From: Bryobacterales bacterium
GTDB lineage: Bacteria; Acidobacteriota; Terriglobia; Bryobacterales; Bryobacteraceae
DNA: 6,339 nucleotides
Assembly (NCBI GenBank): GCA_030838885.1
Contig: JAUZEU010000836.1
Coordinates: 1-6,339, forward strand
Direction of reading: 5' to 3'
Shown here: piece after piece, positions 1 through 5,847 of the stretch
Numbering within the stretch: position 1 is the stretch's first letter
How the letters are laid out: each line of letters starts with the position of its first letter
The notes under the pieces: model-generated
Databases searched by the model: none
What the model was told of the DNA's origin: nothing
What the model saw: only the letters and a program-made list of their open reading frames with translations
Made by a program: the position numbers and the translations under genes

Positions 1-75
1 GGCATGACGACAAGATCGCTCGCAATTGACCGCGTGTTGCGCGAAGCGCTCCAGTTCTGTGATCGCGAGGCCTGA
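1..75 (+). CDS. Possible 3' end of an upstream gene (partial)
   Basis: The first reading frame is open from base 1 and stops at TGA 73-75. It would give about 24 residues ending in LREALQFCDREA. The codons look plausible for coding (gac, cgc, gtg, ttg, gaa, gcg, ctc, cag), and the sequence could be the helical C-terminus of a protein starting before the window. The piece is too short to assign to a family. A second in-frame stop (TGA 124-126) follows a repeat of the same bases. An open stretch of this length also occurs by chance in GC-rich DNA, so this is a weak call. Confidence 0.25.
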   Translation, partial: GMTTRSLAIDRVLREALQFCDREA

Positions 76-127
76 ATATTTGCCCGCTCCCGAGACGCGA
101 AAAAGCTCATCCATAACGAGGCCTGAA
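66..127. repeat. 11-bp direct repeat CGAGGCCTGAA (66-76 and 117-127)
   Basis: The 11 bases CGAGGCCTGAA occur at 66-76 and again at 117-127, 51 bases apart. Both copies contain a TGA in the same reading frame, so that frame ends in -EA-stop twice (DREA, HNEA). This could be a small local duplication at the end of an upstream gene or simple coincidence. No function is evident. Confidence 0.35.
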
Positions 128-148
128 CACAAAATCCGCCGCGACCCA

Positions 149-184
149 CCAGAGCTTGACTCTGATATTCCAGAGCCGTACTCT
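149..184 (+). promoter_or_regulatory. Candidate promoter and operator-like repeats for the receptor gene
   Basis: A sigma70-like -35 element TTGACT (156-161) is followed, 17 bases later, by a weak -10 TACTCT (179-184). Transcription would start near 191 and give a leader of about 37 bases. CCAGAGC occurs at 149-155 and 170-176, exactly 21 bases apart, which is two helical turns. CTCTG at 160-164 is an inverted copy lying between them. This arrangement brackets the -35 element and resembles a regulator binding site. The -10 match is poor, so the promoter is a proposal. Confidence 0.35.
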
Positions 185-211
185 TTCCCGGTACGCTGTC
201 TCAACTTCTTC

Positions 212-220
212 AGGGAGGGG
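212..220 (+). promoter_or_regulatory. Ribosome binding site deciding the receptor start
   Basis: The purine-rich AGGGAGGGG (212-220) lies 7 bases before ATG 228. It is the only good Shine-Dalgarno match near the 5' end of the receptor frame. The earlier in-frame ATG at 156 has no such site and would place 24 extra non-signal residues ahead of the signal peptide. This fixes the start at 228. Confidence 0.75.
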
Positions 221-227
221 TGATTCA

Positions 228-3200
228 ATGAAGTCTCTCGGAACCGCCATGTCGCGCGCGATCTGGCTTTTTGCCCTTACACTTGCCTTACTTGCTCAGC
301 TAAACACCGCTGACATACTTGGAACCGTAACTGACCCGGCCGGCGCAGTGATGCCGAATACCAAAGTCACGATTGTTAACAAAAACACTGCGGACACCCG
401 CACCGTTCAAACGGAGAGTTCCGGCGACTACGTCGTCAATCTTCTGCCCTCCGGAACCTATTCCGTCACTATCGAGGCTCCCAGTTTTAAGCGGTACATC
501 TCGACTGTGACCCTGGTCGCGGGAGACCGCGCCCGCATTGATGCTCAGCTTCAGGTCGGTGACACCACTCAGACCGTCGAAGTCAGTGCCACCGCGCCCG
601 CCCTGCAAACGGATAGCTCCACGCTCCGCGATACCGTGTCCGCTCAGGCCGTGCAGGACCTCCCGCTCAACGGACGTAACTTCGTGACCCTCGTCCAGAC
701 AACGGTAGGCGCCGCCGCCGCTCCGTCCAATTCGATCATCGGCGGCACCCGCCCCGACGAACGCCGTCAGACCGCTGGTGTCGTCGCCAACGGCATGAAC
801 GAAACGTTCAACAACCACCTCGTCGACGGCATGGACAACAATGAGCGTGAACAGTTCTCCATTCTCATCAGACCCTCCATCGATTCAATTCAGGAAGTCA
901 AAGTCGACACTAACGCCTTCCCCGCGGAAGTCGGACGCGCCGGTGGGGCAGTCGTTAACCTGATCACGAGATCAGGCAGCAACACCTTCCACGGCGGCGT
1001 CTACGAGTACTTTCGCAACGACAAACTGAATGCCAACGACTTCTTCGGAAACGCCGGCGGCATCGGCCGCCCGGAATTCCGCCAGAATCAATACGGCGGA
1101 AGCCTGGGTGGCCGTATCGTCAGGGACAAGACCTTCTTCTTCGGTGATTGGGAAGAACTCCGCCAGATTCAGGGCAAGAACACCGGCCTCCTCGCCGCCC
1201 CCACTGCTTATCAACTGGCGCACCCCGGAGACTTCTCCGACGCCGGCGGCCCGGTCATTGCTCCGTCGCTCCTCGATCCGGTCGCGGTGAAATATCTCGC
1301 GCTCCTCCCGGCCGCGAACATCCCCGGTGCCCCGCCCACCGCGAACTATACAGGAAATGTCAATAACCAGTACTATGCCCGCACAATCGATGCCCGTATC
1401 GATCATCGGTGGTCCGATAAGGACAGCTCCTTCGGGCGCTTTAGCTACAATCCCACGACCACTGTTTACCCGACCCTTTATCCCAGGGTGAACGGCGTCA
1501 ATCCTGGCAACGGCATCTATCCCGGCAATTCCACCGGCGATGCACAGTCCTACATGCTCGACCACGTTCACGTGTTCAGCCCCACCGTCGTTCTGGAAGT
1601 CAAAGGCAGCTTTACCCGGCTGAACATTGCAACCCTCTCCGCCAATCAGGGGAGCAATCTTTCCGATAAGTTCGGCATCCCCGGCGCCAATGTCAACAAA
1701 GACGTTTCCGGCCTGCTGAATGTCTCCATCAACGGGTACACCGGTCAGGGAAGCTGCAACTCGCTGGGTGACTGCACCTCCGTCCCCATCTATGACATCA
1801 ACAACGTCTTCCAGGAAGAAGGCATCCTCACCTGGACGAAGGGCGCCCATAACATTAAGTTCGGTGGCGGTATGATCCGCCGGCAGCTCAATTACTACCA
1901 GGTCCCGAACGGCACCGGCCAGTTTACCTGGTCCTCCAACACCGCCGGTTCCCCACCTAACAGCCTTGCAAACTTCCTGCTGGGAGTTCCCACCACCATT
2001 ACCCGCCAGCTGACCCTCTATCACCAGTACTATCGGACTGCGGAGCCCCACTTCTTCGTTCAGGATGACTGGCATGCCACTCGCAGGCTGACCCTGAACC
2101 TTGGTCTGCGCTGGGATCATATCGGTCAGCTGCAGAGCGCCGTCGGCCAGCGCTCGAATTATCAGCTCGATACGAATACGTTCTGCATCGGGCAGGCGGC
2201 TTGTGTGCAACCCAACTGGACGCAGTTTGCTCCCCGCCTGGGCTTTGCCTACAATGCCGGTAAGGGCCTGGTAATCCGTGGCGGCGCCGGCATGAGCTAC
2301 TTCGCACAGGATTACGCGTCGGGTTCCCTGAATCTTTCCAACCCGCCATTCGTGACGGTGAACTTCACCTGTCAGCCTGCGGTAGTCGGCGGGCTCGCGT
2401 GCCCTGCGGGTATTGGCAGGCTGAAGGACGGTCCGCCGCCGATCCAGGTTCCCAACATTGCGGAAATCCTTGGTCCGGTAAAGGCAGGTCTCCCCACTGG
2501 CCTGGTCTCCCACTCCAACCATTACCCGGCTGCTCACATGATGCAGTGGAACCTCACTGTACAGAAGCAAATCGGGGAGAACGTGATCACTATGTCCTAC
2601 GTCGGCATGCTTGGCCGCCATCTGCAATGGGCTCAAACCGTCAACACGCCCGTTCCCACCGGCAGCGCGGTTCAGCCGAGCTTCATTCGCTCTGCAGCCA
2701 TTCCCAACGTTCAGGGTATTACGCTCCACACCACTGGCGCGGGCAGTGCGTATAACGCCGCTCAGTTTGTTTTTGAGCGCCGTTATTCGAAGGGCCTCAC
2801 GGTCAACGCCAACTACGTCTTCGCGCGCAACCTGACCCACCTGGTGGATAACGGCGAGCAGAATAATACGCTCTCCAACAATCGTCAGTACGACTGGGGC
2901 AACTCGGGCATCGGCTTCAAACATAAGATAAATTTCCGCCTGAACTACGAGCTTCCCTTCGGTAAGAATGCGGATGGCCTGAAGAAGCAGGTGCTCGCCG
3001 GCTGGCAGATCAATACCATTACCTTCTGGCAGTCCGGTGAACCGTTCACCGTGTTTGATGGCCAGAATCTGATCAACCTGCCAAACACCACACAGGACCG
3101 TCCCAACCAGATTGCGGGCCAGAGTTGTACGGTTGACAATCCGTCAATCAGCAACTGGATCAATTTCAATGCGTGGCAGCAGCAACCAATCGGCAACCCC

Positions 3201-3491
3201 GGCAACGAGGGTGCCCGCCAGTGCTATGGTCCTCACTGGAAGTCGGTCGATTTGTCCATCTTCAAGGACTTCAACGTCACGGAGAAGGCAAAGCTCTCCT
3301 TCCGCGCCGAAGCTTACAACCTGTCGAACACGCCGAACTTCGCCCTGCCGAATAACATAATCTCGTCCTGGACGGTTTCGCGTCAGCCATCCGGCATTCC
3401 CACTCGGGCGGCTGCCTTCGGACAGATCACCGCAACGAACATTGGCTTCACGCCCCGCGTGATGCAATTCGCGCTAAAACTAACCTTTTGA
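228..3491 (+). CDS. TonB-dependent receptor with carboxypeptidase-regulatory-like N-domain (Oar-like)
   Basis: This is a complete outer-membrane beta-barrel protein of 1087 residues, within the usual size of acidobacterial Oar-like receptors. An N-terminal signal peptide has its hydrophobic core at about residues 10-24 (AIWLFALTLALLA) and is probably cleaved somewhere in residues 22-28. Next comes a CarboxypepD_reg-like beta-sandwich at about 29-111, beginning DILGTVTDPAGAVMPNTKV. The plug domain carries LPLNGRNF (145-152) and VDGMDNNE (199-206), followed by a GRAGGAVVNLITRSGSN-type segment. The barrel fills the rest and ends in ALKLTF, with the terminal phenylalanine expected for assembly by the BAM machinery. 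I saw no obvious TonB box. Members of this group are thought to take up large or carbohydrate-derived ligands using TonB energy, but the substrate here cannot be read from sequence. The eight cysteines fall in four close groups. Third codon positions are strongly C-rich, unlike the next + strand gene. The start at 228 is set by the ribosome binding site and signal peptide. Confidence 0.94.
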   Translation: MKSLGTAMSRAIWLFALTLALLAQLNTADILGTVTDPAGAVMPNTKVTIVNKNTADTRTVQTESSGDYVVNLLPSGTYSVTIEAPSFKRYISTVTLVAGDRARIDAQLQVGDTTQTVEVSATAPALQTDSSTLRDTVSAQAVQDLPLNGRNFVTLVQTTVGAAAAPSNSIIGGTRPDERRQTAGVVANGMNETFNNHLVDGMDNNEREQFSILIRPSIDSIQEVKVDTNAFPAEVGRAGGAVVNLITRSGSNTFHGGVYEYFRNDKLNANDFFGNAGGIGRPEFRQNQYGGSLGGRIVRDKTFFFGDWEELRQIQGKNTGLLAAPTAYQLAHPGDFSDAGGPVIAPSLLDPVAVKYLALLPAANIPGAPPTANYTGNVNNQYYARTIDARIDHRWSDKDSSFGRFSYNPTTTVYPTLYPRVNGVNPGNGIYPGNSTGDAQSYMLDHVHVFSPTVVLEVKGSFTRLNIATLSANQGSNLSDKFGIPGANVNKDVSGLLNVSINGYTGQGSCNSLGDCTSVPIYDINNVFQEEGILTWTKGAHNIKFGGGMIRRQLNYYQVPNGTGQFTWSSNTAGSPPNSLANFLLGVPTTITRQLTLYHQYYRTAEPHFFVQDDWHATRRLTLNLGLRWDHIGQLQSAVGQRSNYQLDTNTFCIGQAACVQPNWTQFAPRLGFAYNAGKGLVIRGGAGMSYFAQDYASGSLNLSNPPFVTVNFTCQPAVVGGLACPAGIGRLKDGPPPIQVPNIAEILGPVKAGLPTGLVSHSNHYPAAHMMQWNLTVQKQIGENVITMSYVGMLGRHLQWAQTVNTPVPTGSAVQPSFIRSAAIPNVQGITLHTTGAGSAYNAAQFVFERRYSKGLTVNANYVFARNLTHLVDNGEQNNTLSNNRQYDWGNSGIGFKHKINFRLNYELPFGKNADGLKKQVLAGWQINTITFWQSGEPFTVFDGQNLINLPNTTQDRPNQIAGQSCTVDNPSISNWINFNAWQQQPIGNPGNEGARQCYGPHWKSVDLSIFKDFNVTEKAKLSFRAEAYNLSNTPNFALPNNIISSWTVSRQPSGIPTRAAAFGQITATNIGFTPRVMQFALKLTF

Positions 3492-3521
3492 CCGGAAGGT
3501 AGTTCCGAGCCAGGACAACGC

Positions 3522-3549
3522 CGCTGCCCGGCCCGACCGCCGGGCAGCG
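3522..3549 (+). terminator. Perfect 11-bp hairpin after the receptor gene
   Basis: CGCTGCCCGGC (3522-3532) and GCCGGGCAGCG (3539-3549) are exact reverse complements separated by a 6-base loop, 30 bases after the receptor stop codon. The stem is very GC-rich and stable. No T-run follows on the + strand (the next bases are AAGAATTGCC), so it is not a classical intrinsic terminator. It may stop transcription without a U-tract, or protect the 3' end of the receptor mRNA. Confidence 0.55.
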
Positions 3550-3598
3550 AAGAATTGCCACGTGATAGCCAAGTTAAAATATTCCGTCCAGGGAAACG

Positions 3599-4018
3599 TT
3601 GTTCTCCCTTTCAGAACGACTAACGCGCGGGTATCGGTGTGCGGCGGAGGTGGCTCGGCAGATTATTCAAGAGCAGGTCTTGGCGGGCGGCGATGCGCTG
3701 GCGTGGGGGGATCGGGAGAAGTATACGCGGCTGGTGCTGGACTCTGCGGTTGCAGAGTATCTGGAGAATGGCACGGATCGCAATTTTAAACGGATGCCCA
3801 AGGTGTTTACACCATCAACGGTGTCGTGTTCGGGCTGTACCGATCACGATGGCTTCCAGGGCGCCTCGGCGGATATCCTTTGCTTCCGGCATCGTGTGGC
3901 TGTGGATCTCGGCCAGGAGTATAAGAAAGCAATCTTGAGTTCAGCGCAGGTTAGAACGCAACGCACGAACAACCTTGCGATAGACTCTCGATTGACATGG
4001 GAATGCTCGCCGGCTTGA
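3599..4018 (+). CDS. Hypothetical protein or gene remnant
   Basis: This is an open frame of 139 residues starting at TTG 3599, with AGGGA (3590-3594) only 4 bases upstream. I do not recognise the product. Residues about 14-60 look like genuine protein, acidic and helical (AEVARQIIQEQV, GDREKYTRLVLDSAVAEYLE). After about base 3803 the frame becomes cysteine-rich and less convincing. In the +1 frame from 3804 the codons read VYTINGVVFGLY, which looks like a beta-strand segment. That suggests a frameshifted, decaying gene rather than an intact one. Its end overlaps the NHL gene start by 22 bases in another frame. G-rich codons match the NHL gene, so the two may share an origin. It could also be non-coding DNA with a chance open frame. 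Confidence 0.33.
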   Translation: MFSLSERLTRGYRCAAEVARQIIQEQVLAGGDALAWGDREKYTRLVLDSAVAEYLENGTDRNFKRMPKVFTPSTVSCSGCTDHDGFQGASADILCFRHRVAVDLGQEYKKAILSSAQVRTQRTNNLAIDSRLTWECSPA

Positions 4019-4022
4019 TAAT
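3993..4022 (+). promoter_or_regulatory. Near-consensus sigma70-type promoter on the NHL gene start
   Basis: TTGACA (3993-3998) matches the -35 consensus exactly. It is followed after 18 bases by GATAAT (4017-4022), a 5-of-6 match to TATAAT. Transcription would begin near 4029. The -35 element covers the first bases of the presumed start codon at 3997, so promoter and start cannot both serve the same message. Either the gene is transcribed from further upstream, or it starts further downstream, or the match is fortuitous. Confidence 0.35.
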
Positions 4023-4938
4023 CACTGTTGTTTTCAACATGCAGGCACAGGAACCCGCGGAGGCGGCTGCATTGCGGGCCTCGGTTGCAATCGCGCCGCG
4101 TCTGATGGTTTCAAAGACCGAAGTGAAGTTACAGGCTCCGTCGGCCGGGTGGATGATCGGATATCCGTCATCTGTTGCGATAGATAAAGAGGGCACGATC
4201 TATGTCCTGCAACGGGATGATACGGCTGATCCCGTGATTGCGGTCGATCGCGACGGGCGCGTGTTGCGGTCGTGGGGCAAGGGTCTCTTTAAGATTCCGC
4301 ATGCGATTCGTATCGACGCGCAGGGCAACGTTTGGACCGTGGATGCCGGGAATTCGATGGTCTACAAGTTCACGCCGAAAGGCGAGAAGCTGATGGAGAT
4401 TTCGGTCGGGGAGCAACCCGAGGGGAAGACCGCGTTCACTGGCACGACTGATATTGCGTTTGCGCCGAATGGTCATTTATATATTTCGGATGGCTACGGG
4501 AATGCGCGCGTGCTGGAGGACACGGCGGATGGGAAGCGATTAAAGCAGTGGGGGAGTGCCGGCAGCGGGCCGGGACAGTTCCGGCAACCGCATGGGATCG
4601 CTGTCGACGATCGGGGCACTGTTTATGTAGCCGACCGGCAGAATGGGCGGCTGCAGCGCTTTGATTTGAACGGGAAGTATCTGGGGGAGTGGGACAACCT
4701 GGGGATGGTGACTACGGTTGCATTTCGCGATGGAGCGCTATGGATCGGAACTCAGTTGCGGAGTGAGCCGACCAGCGCGGATGGATGGTTGATGAAGATT
4801 GACCGGAAGTCCGGGAAGATTTTAGGGTATGTGGAGTCTGCGCATGGGCACCATGTTTTGAATGTTGCCGCCAAGGGTGAGTTACTTTCGGGGGCTCGGC
4901 CGGATACTGTTCTTTGGTTCAGGGATTCGGTGAAGTAG
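3997..4938 (+). CDS. NHL-repeat six-bladed propeller protein, PAL-like
   Basis: This 313-residue protein consists of NHL-type repeats. Clear repeat strands are SSVAIDKEGTIYVLQR (58-73), HAIRIDAQGNVWTVD (102-116), TDIAFAPNGHLYISDGYGNA (151-170) and HGIAVDDRGTVYVADRQNGR (199-218). Spacing and motifs resemble the peptidylglycine alpha-hydroxyglycine alpha-amidating lyase (PAL) domain. Candidate equivalents of its zinc and catalytic residues are H102, H199, H286 (zinc), Y167, R73 and R214. PAL cleaves hydroxyglycine-extended peptides to amides and glyoxylate. Whether this protein does so is inference, since many bacterial NHL proteins have unknown roles, and no monooxygenase partner is in view. 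The N-terminus has a short hydrophobic stretch (LAGLIITVVF, residues 4-13) followed by MQAQEP, like an export signal, but it lacks the usual basic residues. No ribosome binding site precedes ATG 3997 (or ATG 4003), an in-frame stop lies at 3952, and no in-frame ATG, GTG or TTG lies between them, so the exact start is uncertain. Confidence 0.85.
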   Translation: MGMLAGLIITVVFNMQAQEPAEAAALRASVAIAPRLMVSKTEVKLQAPSAGWMIGYPSSVAIDKEGTIYVLQRDDTADPVIAVDRDGRVLRSWGKGLFKIPHAIRIDAQGNVWTVDAGNSMVYKFTPKGEKLMEISVGEQPEGKTAFTGTTDIAFAPNGHLYISDGYGNARVLEDTADGKRLKQWGSAGSGPGQFRQPHGIAVDDRGTVYVADRQNGRLQRFDLNGKYLGEWDNLGMVTTVAFRDGALWIGTQLRSEPTSADGWLMKIDRKSGKILGYVESAHGHHVLNVAAKGELLSGARPDTVLWFRDSVK

Positions 4939-5058
4939 GGTGAGCCGGGCGAAGTGTGAACGGATTGGCATAACCTCATCTGCGAGGTGTGCGCAGCGGT
5001 ATCGGCAAATGTTCATCACCGAAGACGCGACCGGGTATCGCGTGTCCTTTTACCGCGT
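4939..5058. other. Gap between convergent genes
   Basis: These 120 bases separate the stop codons of the NHL gene (+) and the SUMF1-like gene (-). I see no open frame worth calling. The only structure of note is the short hairpin at 5025-5043, plus a weaker 5-bp stem at 4973-4988. Confidence 0.6.
5025..5051 (+). terminator. Weak candidate terminator hairpin between convergent genes
   Basis: ACGCGA (5025-5030) pairs exactly with TCGCGT (5038-5043) across a 7-base loop, and TTTT (5048-5051) follows shortly after on the + strand. It lies 86 bases past the NHL stop and 16 bases beyond the end of the minus-strand SUMF1-like gene. It could therefore act on transcripts from both sides. The stem is only 6 bp and the T-run short. 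Confidence 0.3.
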
Positions 5059-5847
5059 TCAGCGCCGCGCGTCGCTTACGCAGCGGAAGCCTATGGTGGG
5101 GCTGCGTTCGGCCTGGCGCGCCCAGCTTCGGTAGGAACTGGTGAGGAAGAGCGGGGGGACGTCGAACCACGATCCGCCACGCAGCACCCTGTATTGGCCG
5201 GTTTCCGGGCCTTTCGGATTGTGATCGGGAGCGTCCTGGTAATAATGCTGGCCATACCAGTCTGAGCACCACTCCCAGACGTTGCCGATCATGTCGCACA
5301 GGCCCACCTGCGATTTCGTTTTGCTGCATACGGAGCGCGGACCATCCACCTGATTGAAGACCGCTTCTTTTGCACTAATCTTCGGTTCATCCGGCGAGCC
5401 GCTGCGGGCGGCGTGTTCCCACTCTGCTTCAGTCGGCAGCCGTTTGCCTTCCCAGGCGCAGAAGGCTGTAGCATCGTCCCAACTCACATCGGTTACCGGG
5501 TAAGCTTCCTTGCCTTCCGGGAGTTGGCCGGCACGCCAGTTGTAGGGAGTGCGATGACCGGTCGCTTTCACGAACGCGGCGAATCGTGAGTTAGTGACTT
5601 CCGATTCATCCATGTAGATGGTGTTAACGGTGATTGCGCGGACCGGCAGGTCGTCTTTTGCGGGGTTCGGGTACCACTTGACATCGTAGTCCGGCCAGGC
5701 GAAAGTGCGGCCTCGCTGGAACTCGCCTCCGGGGATTTCCACCATTCCGGCGGGAGTGGCGGCAGCGATCGGGAAAACACAGAGCAGCAGGGTTGCGACA
5801 CAGAAAAGACGCGGCCGGGGGTCCGCGTGTCCCGAGTTGCTAACCAT
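5059..5847 (-). CDS. Exported SUMF1/FGE-fold protein lacking the copper cysteines
   Basis: This 262-residue protein belongs to the formylglycine-generating enzyme (FGE-sulfatase) fold family. A signal peptide with basic residues (RPR, 11-13), a hydrophobic core (14-30) and an AAA/TPA cleavage region sends it out of the cytoplasm. Family motifs follow in order: MVEIPGGEFQRG (35-46), VTNSRFAAFV (84-93), PVTDVSWDDATAFC (117-130), KRLPTEAEWEHAAR (135-148), GNVWEWCSDWY (188-198), RVLRGGSWFD (220-229) and IGFRC (252-256). In true FGE two cysteines after the RGGS motif bind copper and oxidise sulfatase cysteine. Here residues 225-255 contain no cysteine, so that chemistry is unlikely. A ligand-binding, structural or other SUMF1-fold role is more probable. 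The ATG at 5847 overlaps the stop of the upstream DUF1501 gene by 8 bases, and no ribosome binding site is evident. Translation is probably coupled. Confidence 0.92.
   Translation of the reverse strand: MVSNSGHADPRPRLFCVATLLLCVFPIAAATPAGMVEIPGGEFQRGRTFAWPDYDVKWYPNPAKDDLPVRAITVNTIYMDESEVTNSRFAAFVKATGHRTPYNWRAGQLPEGKEAYPVTDVSWDDATAFCAWEGKRLPTEAEWEHAARSGSPDEPKISAKEAVFNQVDGPRSVCSKTKSQVGLCDMIGNVWEWCSDWYGQHYYQDAPDHNPKGPETGQYRVLRGGSWFDVPPLFLTSSYRSWARQAERSPTIGFRCVSDARR

Noticed and set aside
26..223. A 65-codon plus-strand frame in the leader region
   Set aside because: It lacks a ribosome binding site and has a Ser/Arg/Pro-rich composition with no family resemblance. It overlaps the promoter and ribosome binding site of the receptor.
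156..227. Upstream in-frame ATG as the receptor start
   Set aside because: It has no ribosome binding site, coincides with the putative -35 element, and would put 24 polar residues before the signal peptide. ATG 228 has a strong site and a normal signal peptide.
300..818. A 172-codon minus-strand frame over the receptor N-terminus
   Set aside because: It is antisense to the signal peptide, regulatory-like domain and plug coding sequence, and shows low-complexity Gly/Asp/Val-rich translation with no domain.
972..2924. A 650-codon open frame on the minus strand opposite the receptor gene
   Set aside because: It lies wholly inside a well-supported receptor gene. Its product has no recognisable motifs, and it arises from the C-rich third codon positions of the sense gene, which remove stops from the antisense frame.
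4973..4988. Hairpin ACCTC/GAGGT after the NHL gene
   Set aside because: The stem is only 5 bp with no T-run on either strand, which is expected by chance in GC-rich DNA.
5059..5847. Calling the SUMF1-fold protein a true formylglycine-generating enzyme
   Set aside because: The copper-binding cysteine pair required for that reaction is missing after the RGGS motif.
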